The notes under the pieces: generated by a model
The model's input: the letters and a program-made list of their open reading frames with translations, nothing else
Databases searched by the model: none
What the model was told of the DNA's origin: nothing
Part shown: in pieces, positions 41,530-52,923 of the stretch
How positions within the stretch are numbered: the first letter of the stretch is position 1
Layout of the letters: each line of letters starts with the position of its first letter
Source of the DNA: Pollenia angustigena
Taxonomy: Eukaryota; Arthropoda; Insecta; Diptera; Polleniidae
DNA: 64,000 nt
Reading direction: 5' to 3'
NCBI GenBank assembly: GCA_930367215.1
Contig: OV884056.1
Span: 321,252,709 to 321,316,708, forward strand
Position numbers and translations under genes: made by a program

Positions 41530-43670
41530 TATAAAGATTCATATATAATTTTTGAAATATATATATGAAATATATGTAGTACTCTTACATAAAATTTGGA
41601 GATTTGCACACTGATAAGCATGCAAACCGAATGAAGTTCTTTGGAGTAACTTTAATGACTTCAGTGGAAGTAAACAATCTCACAGCGTGTAGAAAACAAT
41701 TAAAAGTGTTCAAAAGTGGAAGGGCAAAGTTGATAATATGAAATTAGTCATCGCAATGTCATAAAATCATAAAAAAGTTAAATACATATTGTAGTGTAAC
41801 AGTTATTTTTCAATTTATTGTTATCGAGGCAAACCGGAGATTTTTTCAATTAAATTTAAAATATCGAGTGGCGCAAATGTTTAGATTGGATATTCGTATT
41901 CGGCGTATATTGCGCAGATATTCGTAATCGTAGTCGCGAATAAAAAAATATTGATATTCGAAATATCACTAATACATAAAGTATATTAAAAGTAAAATTA
42001 TATAAAAAAAATGAATTATAATAAACGAAATTTTAAAAAATCGTCACTAAAAGTTTTTTTTGCTAAATATCGTTGATAGAATTCTTCTCGTTTTCTAGTT
42101 ATTCTATGTTGTCTCCCAGCTAATCTTCCAGTATTTCCGCATTTCAAATATTTCTCTTTATCCACAAATATTCATATTAACAAATTTATATTTTTTGGAC
42201 GATTTATGTATAAAATTAGAAAATTTTATTCACACATAAAAATAATCTAAAGTTGGAGTGTGTGTGTATTAGACACACTTTCGCATACAATCACATACAG
42301 ACATCCAAAGCTGAGCGGCATTGGAATGGGGATTTTTGTCTCGACAGAATTTAAAATTTAAGTCGTTAACAGGCTGTATAATTCATTAATTCATATACAA
42401 GTTTTATAAATATTAAGCAGTATTTTTTTTAATGTGTTCAATGAAACAGATTTTAATTTATAAAAGCTTTCTTGCAATAGTCCTTTTCCCTCCATATTTC
42501 ACATAAAATTTTTGCTTAAGCCAACCTTTGGTTAACATTGAACTTATAGATATGTACATATGGGCATTTCTTTCTTAAGGTCCACCGTGTCCGAAAATTT
42601 ACTAGTTCTTAATATCATATTCTTTTATGATTTTGTTTACTAATTTTATAAATTCCCTCATAAATGCGTTCACTAAGACGAACAAGCAGACTGCAAAGTT
42701 GTACAAACGTAAGTTCTTATTTGTGAGAATTTTTTATTGTATGTTTTCTCCAAGGATCGGAAAAGGTTTTTTTATTTTGTTTCTAAAAAAATATTTATTG
42801 TGCAAGTTTAAAAAATTCTACATTTTACAGAAAACAAAAAATTTCTAAAATAGTTTTGAAAAAAAAGCCGTCGAAAAAAATAAATAAAATAAAGTTTTTG
42901 AAATAAAACGTTTTCTTAAAAACATAAAATAAAGTTTTTAAAATAAAACGTTTTCTTAAAAACATAAAAAAACAAAAACAAAATAATTATATTTAAGCAT
43001 TGTCATAAAAATTTCATTCTTCAAAACAAATTTCAATAAAATTTATGAAGAGGTTTCTGAGAATACATACATACATGTTTCATTTTTGAAAAATACATAC
43101 ATAGAAAAAAAATTCTAAAAAAAAACGTTTTAAAAAATATTTTTCAACAAAAAAAAAAAGTTTTTTGAAAATTTGTATTTGTTTTTTTTTTACAAAAAAA
43201 GTTTTTGCTATTTTTTGAAACTATAAATTTTGTTTTCAAAGAAAATGTTTTTTTTCTTTTTCGTTTAAATTTTAAACACAGAAAAACAATATTCTTTTTT
43301 TCACACACAAAAATTTTTTATTTAAAAAATAAAATTTAATTTTGTGTTTTCCGTTCGTAAAATCCGGTCCTTGGTTTTCTCATAAAAGAGGTGATATTTG
43401 ATAAAAATTATTCCAAAAAATTTTTCTTGCATGGTCTGTAATCTAAGGAAGAGTTCGAAGAGAAATATGTTATTCGGATTAATGGTAAATTTTATTTTAA
43501 TAATTTCATTCAGTTAAATTATTATGGAAAAAATTTCACGTTCGAAATGTCACATATCAACAGGATTTTGGTTTAAAAAAAAATACAGAAGATTTTTGAA
43601 TCAAACCAAAGACTTTAAATTTTACATTGCTACGTTAAATTCTGAAAGTAGTTTGACTAAAAAATTGTGC
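41530..43670. other. Unannotated AT-rich tract
   Basis: A/T homopolymer-rich with no recognised gene. 41,890-41,970 has repeated ATATTCG motifs. 42,884-42,966 is a 42-bp tandem pair (AATAAAGTTTTTGAAATAAA ...). Frames here are short and without motifs. Confidence 0.45.
42884..42966 (+). repeat. 42-bp tandem duplication
   Basis: AAATAAAGTTTTT(G/A)AAATA followed by AAACGTTTTCTTAAAAACAT occurs twice in succession. Confidence 0.8.
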
Positions 43671-43675
43671 CGGGC

Positions 43676-44245
43676 AGGCGCGGATTCAGGGGGGTGAAAT
43701 TCCCCCACCCCCTGATTATAAAAATATTGTTTGTTTCGATAATACAAGAATTCCCAATAATTATATTTTTTTTAAATGTACAACATTTTGGGAAACCCCA
43801 GTAAGTTTTTTTTATTGAATCTCTAACGAAATTTTGAATAAGTATCCAAATCTTAATCCTAATAGTTGTTTATTAGATATTTCCAATGAAACAACTAGTT
43901 AACTGTATTCAAATACTTATTATTCTACATTCAATCCCAGTAGGTGCCATCTATATCCAAAGAGTTAAGGTTTGACTTGAAAATGCGTGCGGTTGGATTA
44001 TTAATAAGCAGGGAAACCATAAATATGCAATTGCATGTTTTTCCTTGTACGACCAATGAAGGCAGAAACAATTTATTTATCCATTTTAGAGCTTTTTATG
44101 AATTTTGGCATCGATTTGTTAGTGCATATTTTTGCATATTTTACCGCTTGCAGCATTTTTTTGCATAATTTAGTTAAAAGAGCCTTTTTGCAGCAGTTTT
44201 TAGGTTTATAGCGCATATTTTGCCTTTTTAAGGCATATTTTGTAA
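43676..44245 (+). repeat. Decayed hAT-like repeat with GCATATTTT motifs
   Basis: CGCGGATTCAGGGGGGTG at 43,680 resembles hAT-type termini. Later ATCTATATCCAAAGAGTTAA and TTTGACTTGAAAATGCGTGC match 15,840-15,880. GTGCATATTTTTGCATATTT and GCGCATATTTTGCC at 44,120-44,240 match the cluster at 1,838-1,915. No coding region survives. Confidence 0.5.
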
Positions 44246-44384
44246 ATATTAAATTTTTTAGATGCCTACAGAAGCTTTCGCAGCAAATAACATTTTTTTT
44301 TGAAAATCTGTTACTTCAAATTCGACATCTGCATTTAATTTTTAATTTGTAAGACAAAGCAGGTTGTCATTAAGGATAAATGCT

Positions 44385-44620
44385 ATGCAATTTATATCTA
44401 GACCAATCTTTTAGTATACCGATCGACTCAGAATCACTTTTTAAATTGATCTGACCATGTCCATCCGTCCGTCTGGCTGCTTGTCTGTCCATGTTAGCCT
44501 TGTGCGCAAAGTACAAGTTCCAATTTTGTAGATAATTTGATCAAATATGGACGAAATCTATGCAAATGGTAACAATCGGTCCATAATTTCACGTCTTTGT
44601 GTCCGGAAGCTATCTAATTA
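44385..44620 (+). mobile_element. Type B repeat, 5' fragment
   Basis: GTATACCGATCGACTCAGAA, CCATCCGTCCGTCTGGCTGC, TTGTGCGCAAAGTACAAGTT and GATAATTTGATCAAATATGG match 13,205-13,390. The ends are missing. Confidence 0.75.
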
Positions 44621-44811
44621 TGATGATGGTATTTAAATTTAATTGTTCCCAAAAATATTTTACTGCAAATGAAATTAATTTCGAATCGGTTCACATTTGC
44701 TCAAACCTCCCATCCTTAAATAGCTTTAACTTCCTTTTAAATGTTAACATTTGTTAACAATTTAGCGACCGTACCTAAGATCCCTTTAAAACCCATATGC
44801 ATGTTAATATC

Positions 44812-45051
44812 TACCCAGCAAAAACTTACATTGCAAAGTAATGAGTTAAAAAGCTAATATAACGACTCTTCACTTCTTATACATTGGCATTTTAACTCAT
44901 TATTTTAACACGGTGATGTCATTGGAGGCAAGTACTTACCACCCTCGCTTACAAATAGGGTGTTAAATAAGTCATTACCACATTCGCTTACAAATAGGGA
45001 CTTAAATAACTTATTACTCCGATGTCACCAAAATTACAACTAACATGTAAA
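44812..45051 (+). repeat. CCCAGCAAAAACTTA-ended repeat, left end
   Basis: CCCAGCAAAAACTTACATTG matches the terminus of the 21.8-kb block. It is followed by paired TCGCTTACAAATAGGG motifs. No matching right end was found in the window. Confidence 0.5.
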
Positions 45052-45390
45052 TGGCCATTTTCTCAATGTATCGACAAACTGTCTGTTACTTAATGTCAAC
45101 ATAAATTCATTGGAACGATAAACTGTCCGTTAAAAATGTTGGTTTCTCAATATACCGACAAAAAACATTGTTTTCAGCTGGCAACGCCACTCAAAATACA
45201 TGTAAAAGTTGGAAGTCAGCTGATTGAATTTATCTGTACGGCAAATAAAAGGAAAATAAATAATTGGCAGATGAGTGCCGGTTAGCTTTGCGATAAAATC
45301 GAAGCAAATGAGACATTGAGAAAACCAAATTTCTTTAATGTGCAGTTTTTCGTTGGGAAAGAAGATAATTGCCTAATCAGAAAATGGCCA
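45052..45390 (-). mobile_element. 339-bp PIF/Harbinger-like MITE, copy 2
   Basis: It is the inverted counterpart of 39,990-40,328 with the same length and ends. It is flanked by AAA on both sides instead of the canonical TTA/TAA. Confidence 0.78.
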
Positions 45391-45399
45391 AAAGACTTT

Positions 45400-45610
45400 A
45401 AAAAAAATTTTTTTTTATTATTTTTTTCAATCATTTTTTTTTCTATTTTTTTTTTTTTCTTATTTTATTTTACTTTATTTTATTTTTTTTCTATTTTTTC
45501 TTATTTTATTTTACTTTGTTTTATTTTTTTTCTGTCTCTGGGGGATTCGATCGCGCAACCTCGGTGCTGATAGGCTAGCTCACTACCAGCTTGTCTACTG
45601 GGGCAGTGTA
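45400..45610 (-). repeat. tRNA-derived SINE-like element with A-rich tail
   Basis: On the minus strand the head (45,610-45,537) has AAGCTGGTAGTGAGC as an A-box-like motif and GCGATCGAATCCCC as a B box about 35 bases on. A roughly 130-base A-rich tail of TAAAATAAAA type follows (45,535-45,405). Head plus tail is the layout of a SINE. Stem pairing is too poor for a working tRNA. Confidence 0.5.
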
Positions 45611-45851
45611 GTTTTTGCATAAAAAAACTATGTTTTTTACTCAATTAAGAGCGTAAATATGAGATTAAATTTTCCATAATAACAATAAAAACGTTGATTG
45701 AAAGTGGATTGAAAGTTTTTGTTTCATTACTATAATGACATTTTTATTGTCATAATGAAAATTTAAATTTATGTACATGCTATCAAAAACGTTTTGTATT
45801 TTCACGATGTCTTTCGAAACATGCCAACAAACAAAGCAAATGTATTTGTTA

Positions 45852-46041
45852 AGCTTCGCACAGACGATGGTCAGATTTTACAATATTGTCATTTTTCTGA
45901 CAATGGTGCCATTGTCAGATACATTAATTTTTCACATCTTCCAAATGAAAATGAGCTTACAATGTTCACACAGTTGCAAAACATTTTTAAGACAATTTTA
46001 ATGACAACATTATAAGATCTGACCATCGTCTGTACGAAGCT
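45852..46041. mobile_element. 190-bp TIR element with TTA duplication
   Basis: AGCTTCGCACAGACGATGGT and its inverse (one mismatch, 25 bp in all) bound the element. TTA stands at 45,849 and 46,042. TIR plus TTA fits a PIF/Harbinger-type MITE. Frames 45,771-46,015 run through it and are not genes. Confidence 0.78.
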
Positions 46042-46059
46042 TTAGACATGTCTGAAAAG

Positions 46060-46953
46060 CAGGGCTGTAAAGTCGTCAAAAAATAGTTCTAACTCCGACT
46101 CCTACTCTTACATTGATGCTAAATGTATATGGGACGGGTCCTTATTTGACTTTAAACCAGGGCTGTCAGACTTGGGGATTTATCCCCAAAGTTGGGGATT
46201 TTATGCGAGCAAAAAGGACAAAGAAAGTCATTTGGGGATTGGGGATTTTTTTGGGGATTTAAAAAAAAATTCGGGGATTTTTTGGGGATTTTACACTCTT
46301 TTAATATATTCTCCCTTTTATTATTTATGCCTATTTTTCTTTGTCTCGTATTAAAATAAGAAAAAAAAGTAGCAAAACTTTTATCTTACTCTTATCAACA
46401 ACTTATACGGTGTAAAAGGTCCTTATTAAGACTATCATTTTAGTTAAAAGGTAGTGTTAAAGGTACTTTATAAATTTATGTTATTTTTCCTTCAGGGTAC
46501 AAACAAAATAAAATACTTTTTTTTCCAAAAAATTTTTATTTGGGGATTTTTGGGGATTTCTAATTAAAATTTTTCTTACTATTTTTACTTTTTTAAAAAA
46601 AAAAAATTTTAAATTTGGTCAGAAAAAAAACAAACAGAAAAATATTTACTTATTAAGGTTTTTTTTTCTTAATTTGGGGATTTTTGGGGATATTTTTTAA
46701 TTTTTTTGGGGACAAGGAAAAAAAGTACCTGGCAGCCCGGCTTTAAACACTTTTTTTAATGCAGAGTGCCTTTTAAATGTTTAAATATAGAAAGAAAATT
46801 CTTCTGTAAAAATTTTAAATCGATATCTATAATATTGCATCACCAATTTCGAAGCATTTTTATTTTGGCTGATATATTCGAGTCCAATTCGGTGCAAAAA
46901 CCTCAACTCCGACTATTTAACTCCGACTATTCAACTCCGACTCCACAACCCTG
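46060..46953. mobile_element. hAT-type MITE, outer (CAGGGCTGTAAAGTCG ends)
   Basis: The left end CAGGGCTGTAAAGTCG and the right end, inverted, CAGGGTTGTGGAGTCGGAGT lie between perfect 8-bp duplications CTGAAAAG (46,052-46,059 and 46,954-46,961). ACTCCGACT repeats sit near both ends. The 8-bp duplication and CAGGG start define the hAT type. It is split by another hAT-type MITE. Confidence 0.9.
46158..46740. mobile_element. hAT-type MITE, inner (CAGGGCTGTCAG ends, TTGGGGAT-rich)
   Basis: The ends CAGGGCTGTCAG and (inverted) CCGGGCTGCCAG lie between perfect 8-bp duplications CTTTAAAC (46,150-46,157 and 46,741-46,748). TTGGGGATTT motifs recur about a dozen times near both ends. It inserted into the outer MITE and is therefore younger. 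Confidence 0.9.
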
Positions 46954-46961
46954 CTGAAAAG

Positions 46962-48405
46962 AATAAATGCCGCCATATATATCAATAAACTTTTTGTGAA
47001 AAGACATTTTGTAAATTTGGCATATTGGGGATGCCAATTCCGAGAACTTATTGTGTTTTCTTTTCTACAAAAAAATGTGTCATTTTATTTAAAAAAAAAA
47101 TACAATTTGGTGTTCTTTTATAAAAAAAAAGAACGGCAGTACATTAATGTAAAAATAAGTACACATATTTGTATTTTATTAACTAAAAATTCAGTACATA
47201 AAATAAAAAATTTAAATTACTAAAAACAAAAAATATAAAATTCAATGCATAGCAATTCATTAAGAACACAAAATAAAAGATCTTTAATTAAATGTTTAAA
47301 ACAAAAAATAATATTTATTTTCAGCTCAATACAACGTGTTAGTTAAATAATTTAATTATTCTAATGTAACAATGTAATTTTTCTTATTTAACAATTTAAT
47401 TATTATAATTAAAACTGAACTTCGTTAACAATGACGTTTTTTGCCGTTATCTGAAATTATCTGAAATTAAGAAATTAAAAAACTCAAAGTGTACGTAAAA
47501 CTAGTTTTTATTATTAATTCACTCTCTGAGTTTTCAATTAAAAGTTAACTTCGCTCTTTTCTCCAAAAAGAAAAAACATTGAACTAAAAATTTTTTCAGT
47601 TGTTTGAATGAAGAAGTGAAAATACGAATATTTTCGAAATTGGGAAATGACCAACTTTGTAGAAATTCTTTTCATTTATTTTCTACAGCGAAAGCTTTCA
47701 ATGATACGAACTCATAAAAGAGCATATTCAAGTCAATTTATTTATAGAAAATAATTAAATTACTTCTACAAAATTATGGACTGGAATGTTTTAGTTAAGG
47801 TAAAAAAATAGAAATTTTTTAAATTTTTCATGGTTTAGGCTAAAACGTTGTCGTTTATAAAGTTTCGTTTTCAAGAGAAACTCATCTACACGATTTAGAA
47901 AAGGCAATTATCCTCTTCATTATCACAGCTGTTGCAAATTTGTACGTTTGGTTATGAAACCATAAAATTTTTGATTATGTTGCTGAAATGTTCGCAAATT
48001 TGCTTTACTATCTGGAACATGTCAATTAATTTGAGGTTGTCATTATCCTCTAATTTTTTTAAAAGGCATAATTTGTATTTCCTATGCTGGGAACAAGGCC
48101 AAGGTTTGCTTCAGTACATTCATTATTAAAAAAAATTGGCTTAAAACAGGTGAACAACAGTTTCGGACAACAAGGTGCCATCGAGCTGGTACATTGCGCA
48201 GCATTTCAAACCATTCGAAATCGAAAAGTTCAAACATTTAGTTGATGTCGACAATTTGTTGAAAATTTATTTGTGCAAAAAACAGTACAAAATGAAGTAC
48301 AAAAGCTAAAAAAAGTACAATTGCATACTTCTTTAATGGTTATGCAGAAAGCAGTACAAATAATAAAAAAAAAAATAAGCGTACTGCTGAACACAGTACG
48401 TCTGG
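46962..48405. other. Unannotated AT-rich tract
   Basis: No recognisable domain. 48,075-48,240 gives a short open stretch (GQQGAIELVHCAAFQTIRNR) without known similarity, perhaps a coding fossil. Confidence 0.4.
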
Positions 48406-48408
48406 CAA

Positions 48409-49225
48409 GCCACAATTAGTTGTGAAGAGGGAATACTTAGTTTGTCATGCCCTGTGAAATTTTTTATTATTCATCTCAGACCTAATAAAGTATATATATT
48501 CCGGGACCTTGGGTAATTCTAAGTCGATTTAGCCATGTCCGTCTGTCTGTTCGTCTGTTGAAAACACGCTCACTTTCGAAAAACTCAAAAGAAAGGAACA
48601 AACTTGCTTTCAAATTGCTTGTAGTTATCCTAAGCAGTTTGGGATTGAAATCGGTAAATCGGTTCAGTAGGATGAGAGCTATGAGTCAAAATTTGGAACC
48701 ACCTACAAAATTTATAATTTTGTTACAAAAACTAAAATAAATGGTGGAACAATGCACGGAATGATATAAGGTTTTGCAAAAATTCGTTTTATCACACTGT
48801 AAAATTTCGTGAAGATCCGTTCATAATTTTCCCTAGGCCCCATATAAGCCCTACTCCCGTAAACCAGTATAGTACGCCTAAAACCGTAATAATAATGCTA
48901 TCATAATGGAATTTGGTAAGTCAACGTTTTATAGGACTATAAATGACATTGACATTGAAATTTCGTGAAGATCGGTCCATAATTCACCCTAGGCCCCATA
49001 TAAACCCTACTCCCGGAAAACATTTTAGTACGCCTCAAACCGTAATAAATAATGTTATCATAATAAAAATGGGTACGTCAGAGTTTTAAGGACTAGACGT
49101 GACACTGTAAAATTTCGTGAAGATCGGTCCATAACTCACCCTAGGCCCCATATAAACCCTACTCCCGGAAAACAGTTTAGTACGCCTGAAACCATAATAA
49201 ATAATGCTATCATAACAAAATTTGA
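48409..49225 (+). mobile_element. Type A repeat copy A7, 5' part with monomers
   Basis: It carries the leader from CCACAATTAGTTGTGAAGAG, then about three 153-bp monomers to CATAACAAAATTTG at 49,222. The 3' zone and hairpin are absent; fossil transposase sequence follows directly. Confidence 0.85.
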
Positions 49226-49890
49226 TGATATTGACAAGTTTTTAAAAGTTATAGGAAATCACTTCTGCAAAAGTTCTACATAGTGGAAATGACGACTCCT
49301 TTCAATTCAAGATTATTTTGGAACAAATTCATAATATTTTCAAATATTCGTTAACAAGATGGTTGTCACGTCAAGAAGTAATCAACAGAATTTTGGAACA
49401 GTGGGAGCCCACTCCATTATTATTTTAGTTCTAATTATTTTGAATGAGATTTTACAAGCGCTAAATTAAATTTTATTATATTCGGACTTTATATTCCTTT
49501 CCTGTTTCTGTAGTACATATTAAAAATTGTAAACACAATAAATTTGGAAATGCAATCCGAAGATGCTCGTACGCACATATTTTTAGAACGCTTAAAAATT
49601 AAATTTTCGTTTAAAATTCTAGATTGCATTTTGGGAAATATTTGTAAATTTTCCACAAAAAAGACGATAAATTCTAAAATTATCGACCCTAAAAACCGCA
49701 TGATACAGGTCTGGCTAGACCATATACAATTTGTTTGCTTCTCTTCTTGAATATTTTGGAAACTAACTATTTTGAAAAATCTGGGCCTCGAAATTCATTT
49801 TTGACCTATGGTTTCTATGGCAAAGTTTCCTGGAATGACTTAAAGAACAAGAATCGCGATGTGCTTTTGACGCGAAAAAATTTTACCCAC
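49226..49890 (+). pseudogene. Fossil transposase (hAT-like, ZMYM/BED-associated type)
   Basis: Read through frameshifts: IDKFLKVIGNHFCKSST, then TRWLS-like RWLSRQEVINRILEQWEP (49,360-49,415), YILKIVNTINLEMQSEDART (49,515-49,570) and HIFLERLKIKFSFKILD, and DPKNRMIQVWLDHIQ. The TRWLS..VINRILEQW and N-L-E-x-QSE spacing recalls a class of hAT-related transposase-like proteins common in arthropods. At least four frame breaks make it non-functional. It adjoins the truncated end of type A copy A7. Confidence 0.6.
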
Positions 49891-49992
49891 CCTATTATTA
49901 TGTATGTATGTATTATTAATGATAATGATTTTTTTTGCTATCTATACTTTACATGTACAAATCGTTACTTTAATATAGAAAAGCCTTAACTA

Positions 49993-50204
49993 ACGTTTTC
50001 CTTACTTTACAGGAGAAGGAAAAAACTTAATAAAAATTATAGTCTTGTAGTTGCGATTTTTTTTAAACGCAGTTTTTTATTAAATTGTTAAGAGAATTGT
50101 TTAGAGAATTTAATAAAAAACTGCGTTTAAAAAAAATCGCATCTATAAAACTACAATTTTTATTAAGGTTTTTATAGTTCTCCTGCAAAGTAAGGAAAAT
50201 GTTT
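49993..50204. mobile_element. About 212-bp foldback MITE
   Basis: AACGTTTTCCTTACTTTACA ... TTTTTTTTAAACGCAGTTTT is repeated inverted (AAAACTGCGTTTAAAAAAAA ... TGCAAAGTAAGGAAAATGTT). Arms of about 95 bases meet near 50,100. Confidence 0.8.
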
Positions 50205-50439
50205 TAAGCACCTTTCGTTTTTGTTGTATTAAATTTTTGTTTTAAAAAAAAAAATAAAAAAAAATGTACATATAAGAAAATGATTAAGTACTATTGGGGT
50301 CAAAAAAGTACGATTTTAAAATTTCGTTGGTACGATATTAGTTTTCCCATTTATCATCCCTGATATAGGGCTACCAGTTGAAGTCGGGAAAAAATCGCCT
50401 CTAATCAGGACAGTAAAAATGTCATATTTGCATAGTTAT

Positions 50440-51633
50440 TATACCCTCCACCACAATTAGTTGTGAAGAGGGTATATTAAGTTTGTCATTCCGTGTGAAA
50501 CTTTTTTATTATTCATCTCAGACCCCATAAAGTGTATATATTCTGGGTCCTTGAGTAATTCTAAGACGATTTAGCCATGTCCGTCTGTCTGTCTGTCTGT
50601 CCGTCTGTCCGTCTGTTGAAAACACGCTCACTTTCAAAAAACTCAAAAGAACTAAACAAACTGGGTGTTAAATTGCTTGTAGTTATCCTAAGCAAAATCT
50701 GTTCAGTAGGATCGGAGCCATGAATCAAAGTGTGGAACCGCCACCTAAAAAAATTTGATAATTTTGTTACAAAAACTAACATAAATGGTGGAATAATGCA
50801 CAGAATGCCATAAGATTTTGCAAGAATTCGTCTTATTCTACTGGAAATCACGCTGTAAAATTTTATGAAGATCGGTCCATAATTTACCATAGGCCCCATA
50901 TAAAAACAACTTTCGGAATACAGTTAAGTACGCCTAAAACCGTAAAAAATAGCGCTATCATAACAAAATTTGGTACATCAAAGTTGTTTAGGACAAGAAG
51001 TAAAACTATGTAATTTCGTGAAGATCGGTCCATAATTTACCCCAGGCCCCATATAAAAACTACTTACGGAAAACAGTTTAGTACGCCTAAATCCGTAAAA
51101 AATAATGCTATCATAACAAAATTTGGAACATAACAGTTTTATAGGACTAGAAATAAGACCGTGAAATTTGGTAAAGATCGGTGCATAACTTACCATAGGC
51201 CCCATATAAAGCCCACTCTGGTAAAATAATTAAATACGCGGTAAACTTTCCTCCAGTTTAGCTTCATTGCAAACGCTTAAACTAATTGCACCGCTGTATT
51301 GAAATTTTTGTTTTTTAATACCAGAAATCGTTCTGCAGAATTTGAGATGATTGGTTCATAGCTTACCATGGCTTTTATATATGTAATTTGTTCTCCTGAA
51401 AATCATTTAAGTTCAGCTTAAACTGATATTCTACTCAAGCTTTTTAAAATTGATTCTGATTGTCGCTCAATAATTTTATATAGGTCTAAACCGCAACAAA
51501 TTTTAATGCAGATGTCTGTTTTTACAAAGATTATAATAATAAATAGACATCATACAGATATTACTCCTAAAACATTCGAAGTGTCGGTGGAGGGTATCAA
51601 AGATTCGGCACAGCCGAATATAGCACTCTAACT
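50440..51633 (+). mobile_element. Type A repeat copy A8, complete
   Basis: The best reference copy: TATACCCTCCACCACAATTA, leader, CTGTCTGTCTGTCCGTCTGT, two to three monomers, the unique 3' zone, GGTGGAGGGTATCAAAGATT, hairpin ATTCGGCACAGCCGAAT and AGCACTCTAACT. Minus-strand frames 50,561-50,899 and 50,978-51,205 are period artefacts. Confidence 0.9.
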
Positions 51634-52104
51634 CTAACTAATGATGCATAATAGTTGTGTAATATATTTATCAGGTTACACGAACCCTTACAAAGTGATA
51701 CATTTTTCTAAATTACAATGGAACAAAATAATAGCTACGCTTTACACTCAAAACAGATCGGTCAAAAAGTTTATAGTTATAGGGGGCCAAAGTTTGACAT
51801 TTTGGCCAAACAGGTGTTCTTTCTCATCCATGTAACTTATTGCCTATTGGTCTTAGCAAACTTTGTCCCAAACAAATTAGATAGATTAAACTCAATCTTT
51901 TGACTAACAAAATCTTGTAAATTTTGTATTGCCAAAAATTACTTTGATAATAAACTGGCAAGTGCACGGCTTAAAAAACTAAACTCTGGCAGCATGCTTT
52001 ATTTAACGAGAGCAATTAAGTAAGTTGTTGTTGTTTTCATTTCGTTTTTTCTTAACCTACTTACAACTACAATAAAATTGGAAGAATTCACACCAATTAA
52101 AGTG
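51634..52104. other. Unannotated AT-rich tract
   Basis: Two overlapping short frames (51,641-51,903) have no recognisable motif. Confidence 0.4.
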
Positions 52105-52375
52105 GGGAATGTAAGAAAAGATAAACTCACTGTTTATTGTTGTTGTTTTTGTTAAAGCTTTGATATGGTTACAAGTAAGACTTTTGCTTAAGGTAATTCT
52201 TATTCGCTTAACAGTTTTACTTGTTTAATATCTTTAGCTTTTCTAATATCTTCGGATGAAGTTTCCTGACGCTCTTGCCTAAGCAACCAGTGAAATGCGC
52301 ATAGGAATAGCTTATCCCTTCAACAATAAATTTCAGTGTTTTTATCAATAAAAAAAATTGGGAATTAAGCACGAC
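52105..52375 (+). repeat. Dispersed repeat, copy 2 (first copy at 3,521)
   Basis: AAAAGATAAACTCACTGTTT, AAGCAACCAGTGAAATGCGC and ACAATAAATTTCAGTGTTTT match the first copy in order. Flanks differ. Confidence 0.65.
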
Positions 52376-52915
52376 TAACTAAATCTTGTACAGTTTTTTT
52401 GTTTTTTAAAAAATTTTTTTAATTCTTTTATTTAAATTTTAAACTTTTACCTCTTTTTTTAAGCGGGTACTTATTTTTGCTCAAAAGATAATTTCTAACT
52501 CAAGACGAGGGTTTTTCAATTCTGAGATTATACACTATTTTGAATTTTTATCTAGTATGTATTCGTGTTGAAGTGTTTGTTATACCTTAAAAACAAAACT
52601 TATGCTGAAAAATTAGACAAATAAACCTTTCCGACGGTATGTAACATACCCAACTAGCATTTATACCTTCGATACTGTTATACCCACAATATGTTAATCC
52701 CAAGGATAAAATCCCTTTTTCTCTACAGAAATGTTGGCAAATAAAATTTTTTTTATTTATTCATCGATTTCAAAAGCTTTGCCGCTTGACATGAAATCCC
52801 CCATATGTAACTATATAAAATTTTGCTCTTCAGTGCCCTGCAGCTAAAATCGTTACTAGTAAGGTTTTCGACTAGTTTATTACTAGTTGTTAGTGAGAAA
52901 GATGATAAAATTTCG
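52376..52915. other. Unannotated AT-rich tract
   Basis: No gene recognised. 52,846-52,892 carries repeated ACTAGT motifs. Confidence 0.4.
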
Positions 52916-52923
52916 TCTGCGAA

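Noticed and set aside
50561..51205. Two minus-strand frames starting MGPMV in type A copy A8
   Set aside because: Same cause: monomer length divisible by three. No motif or signal supports translation.
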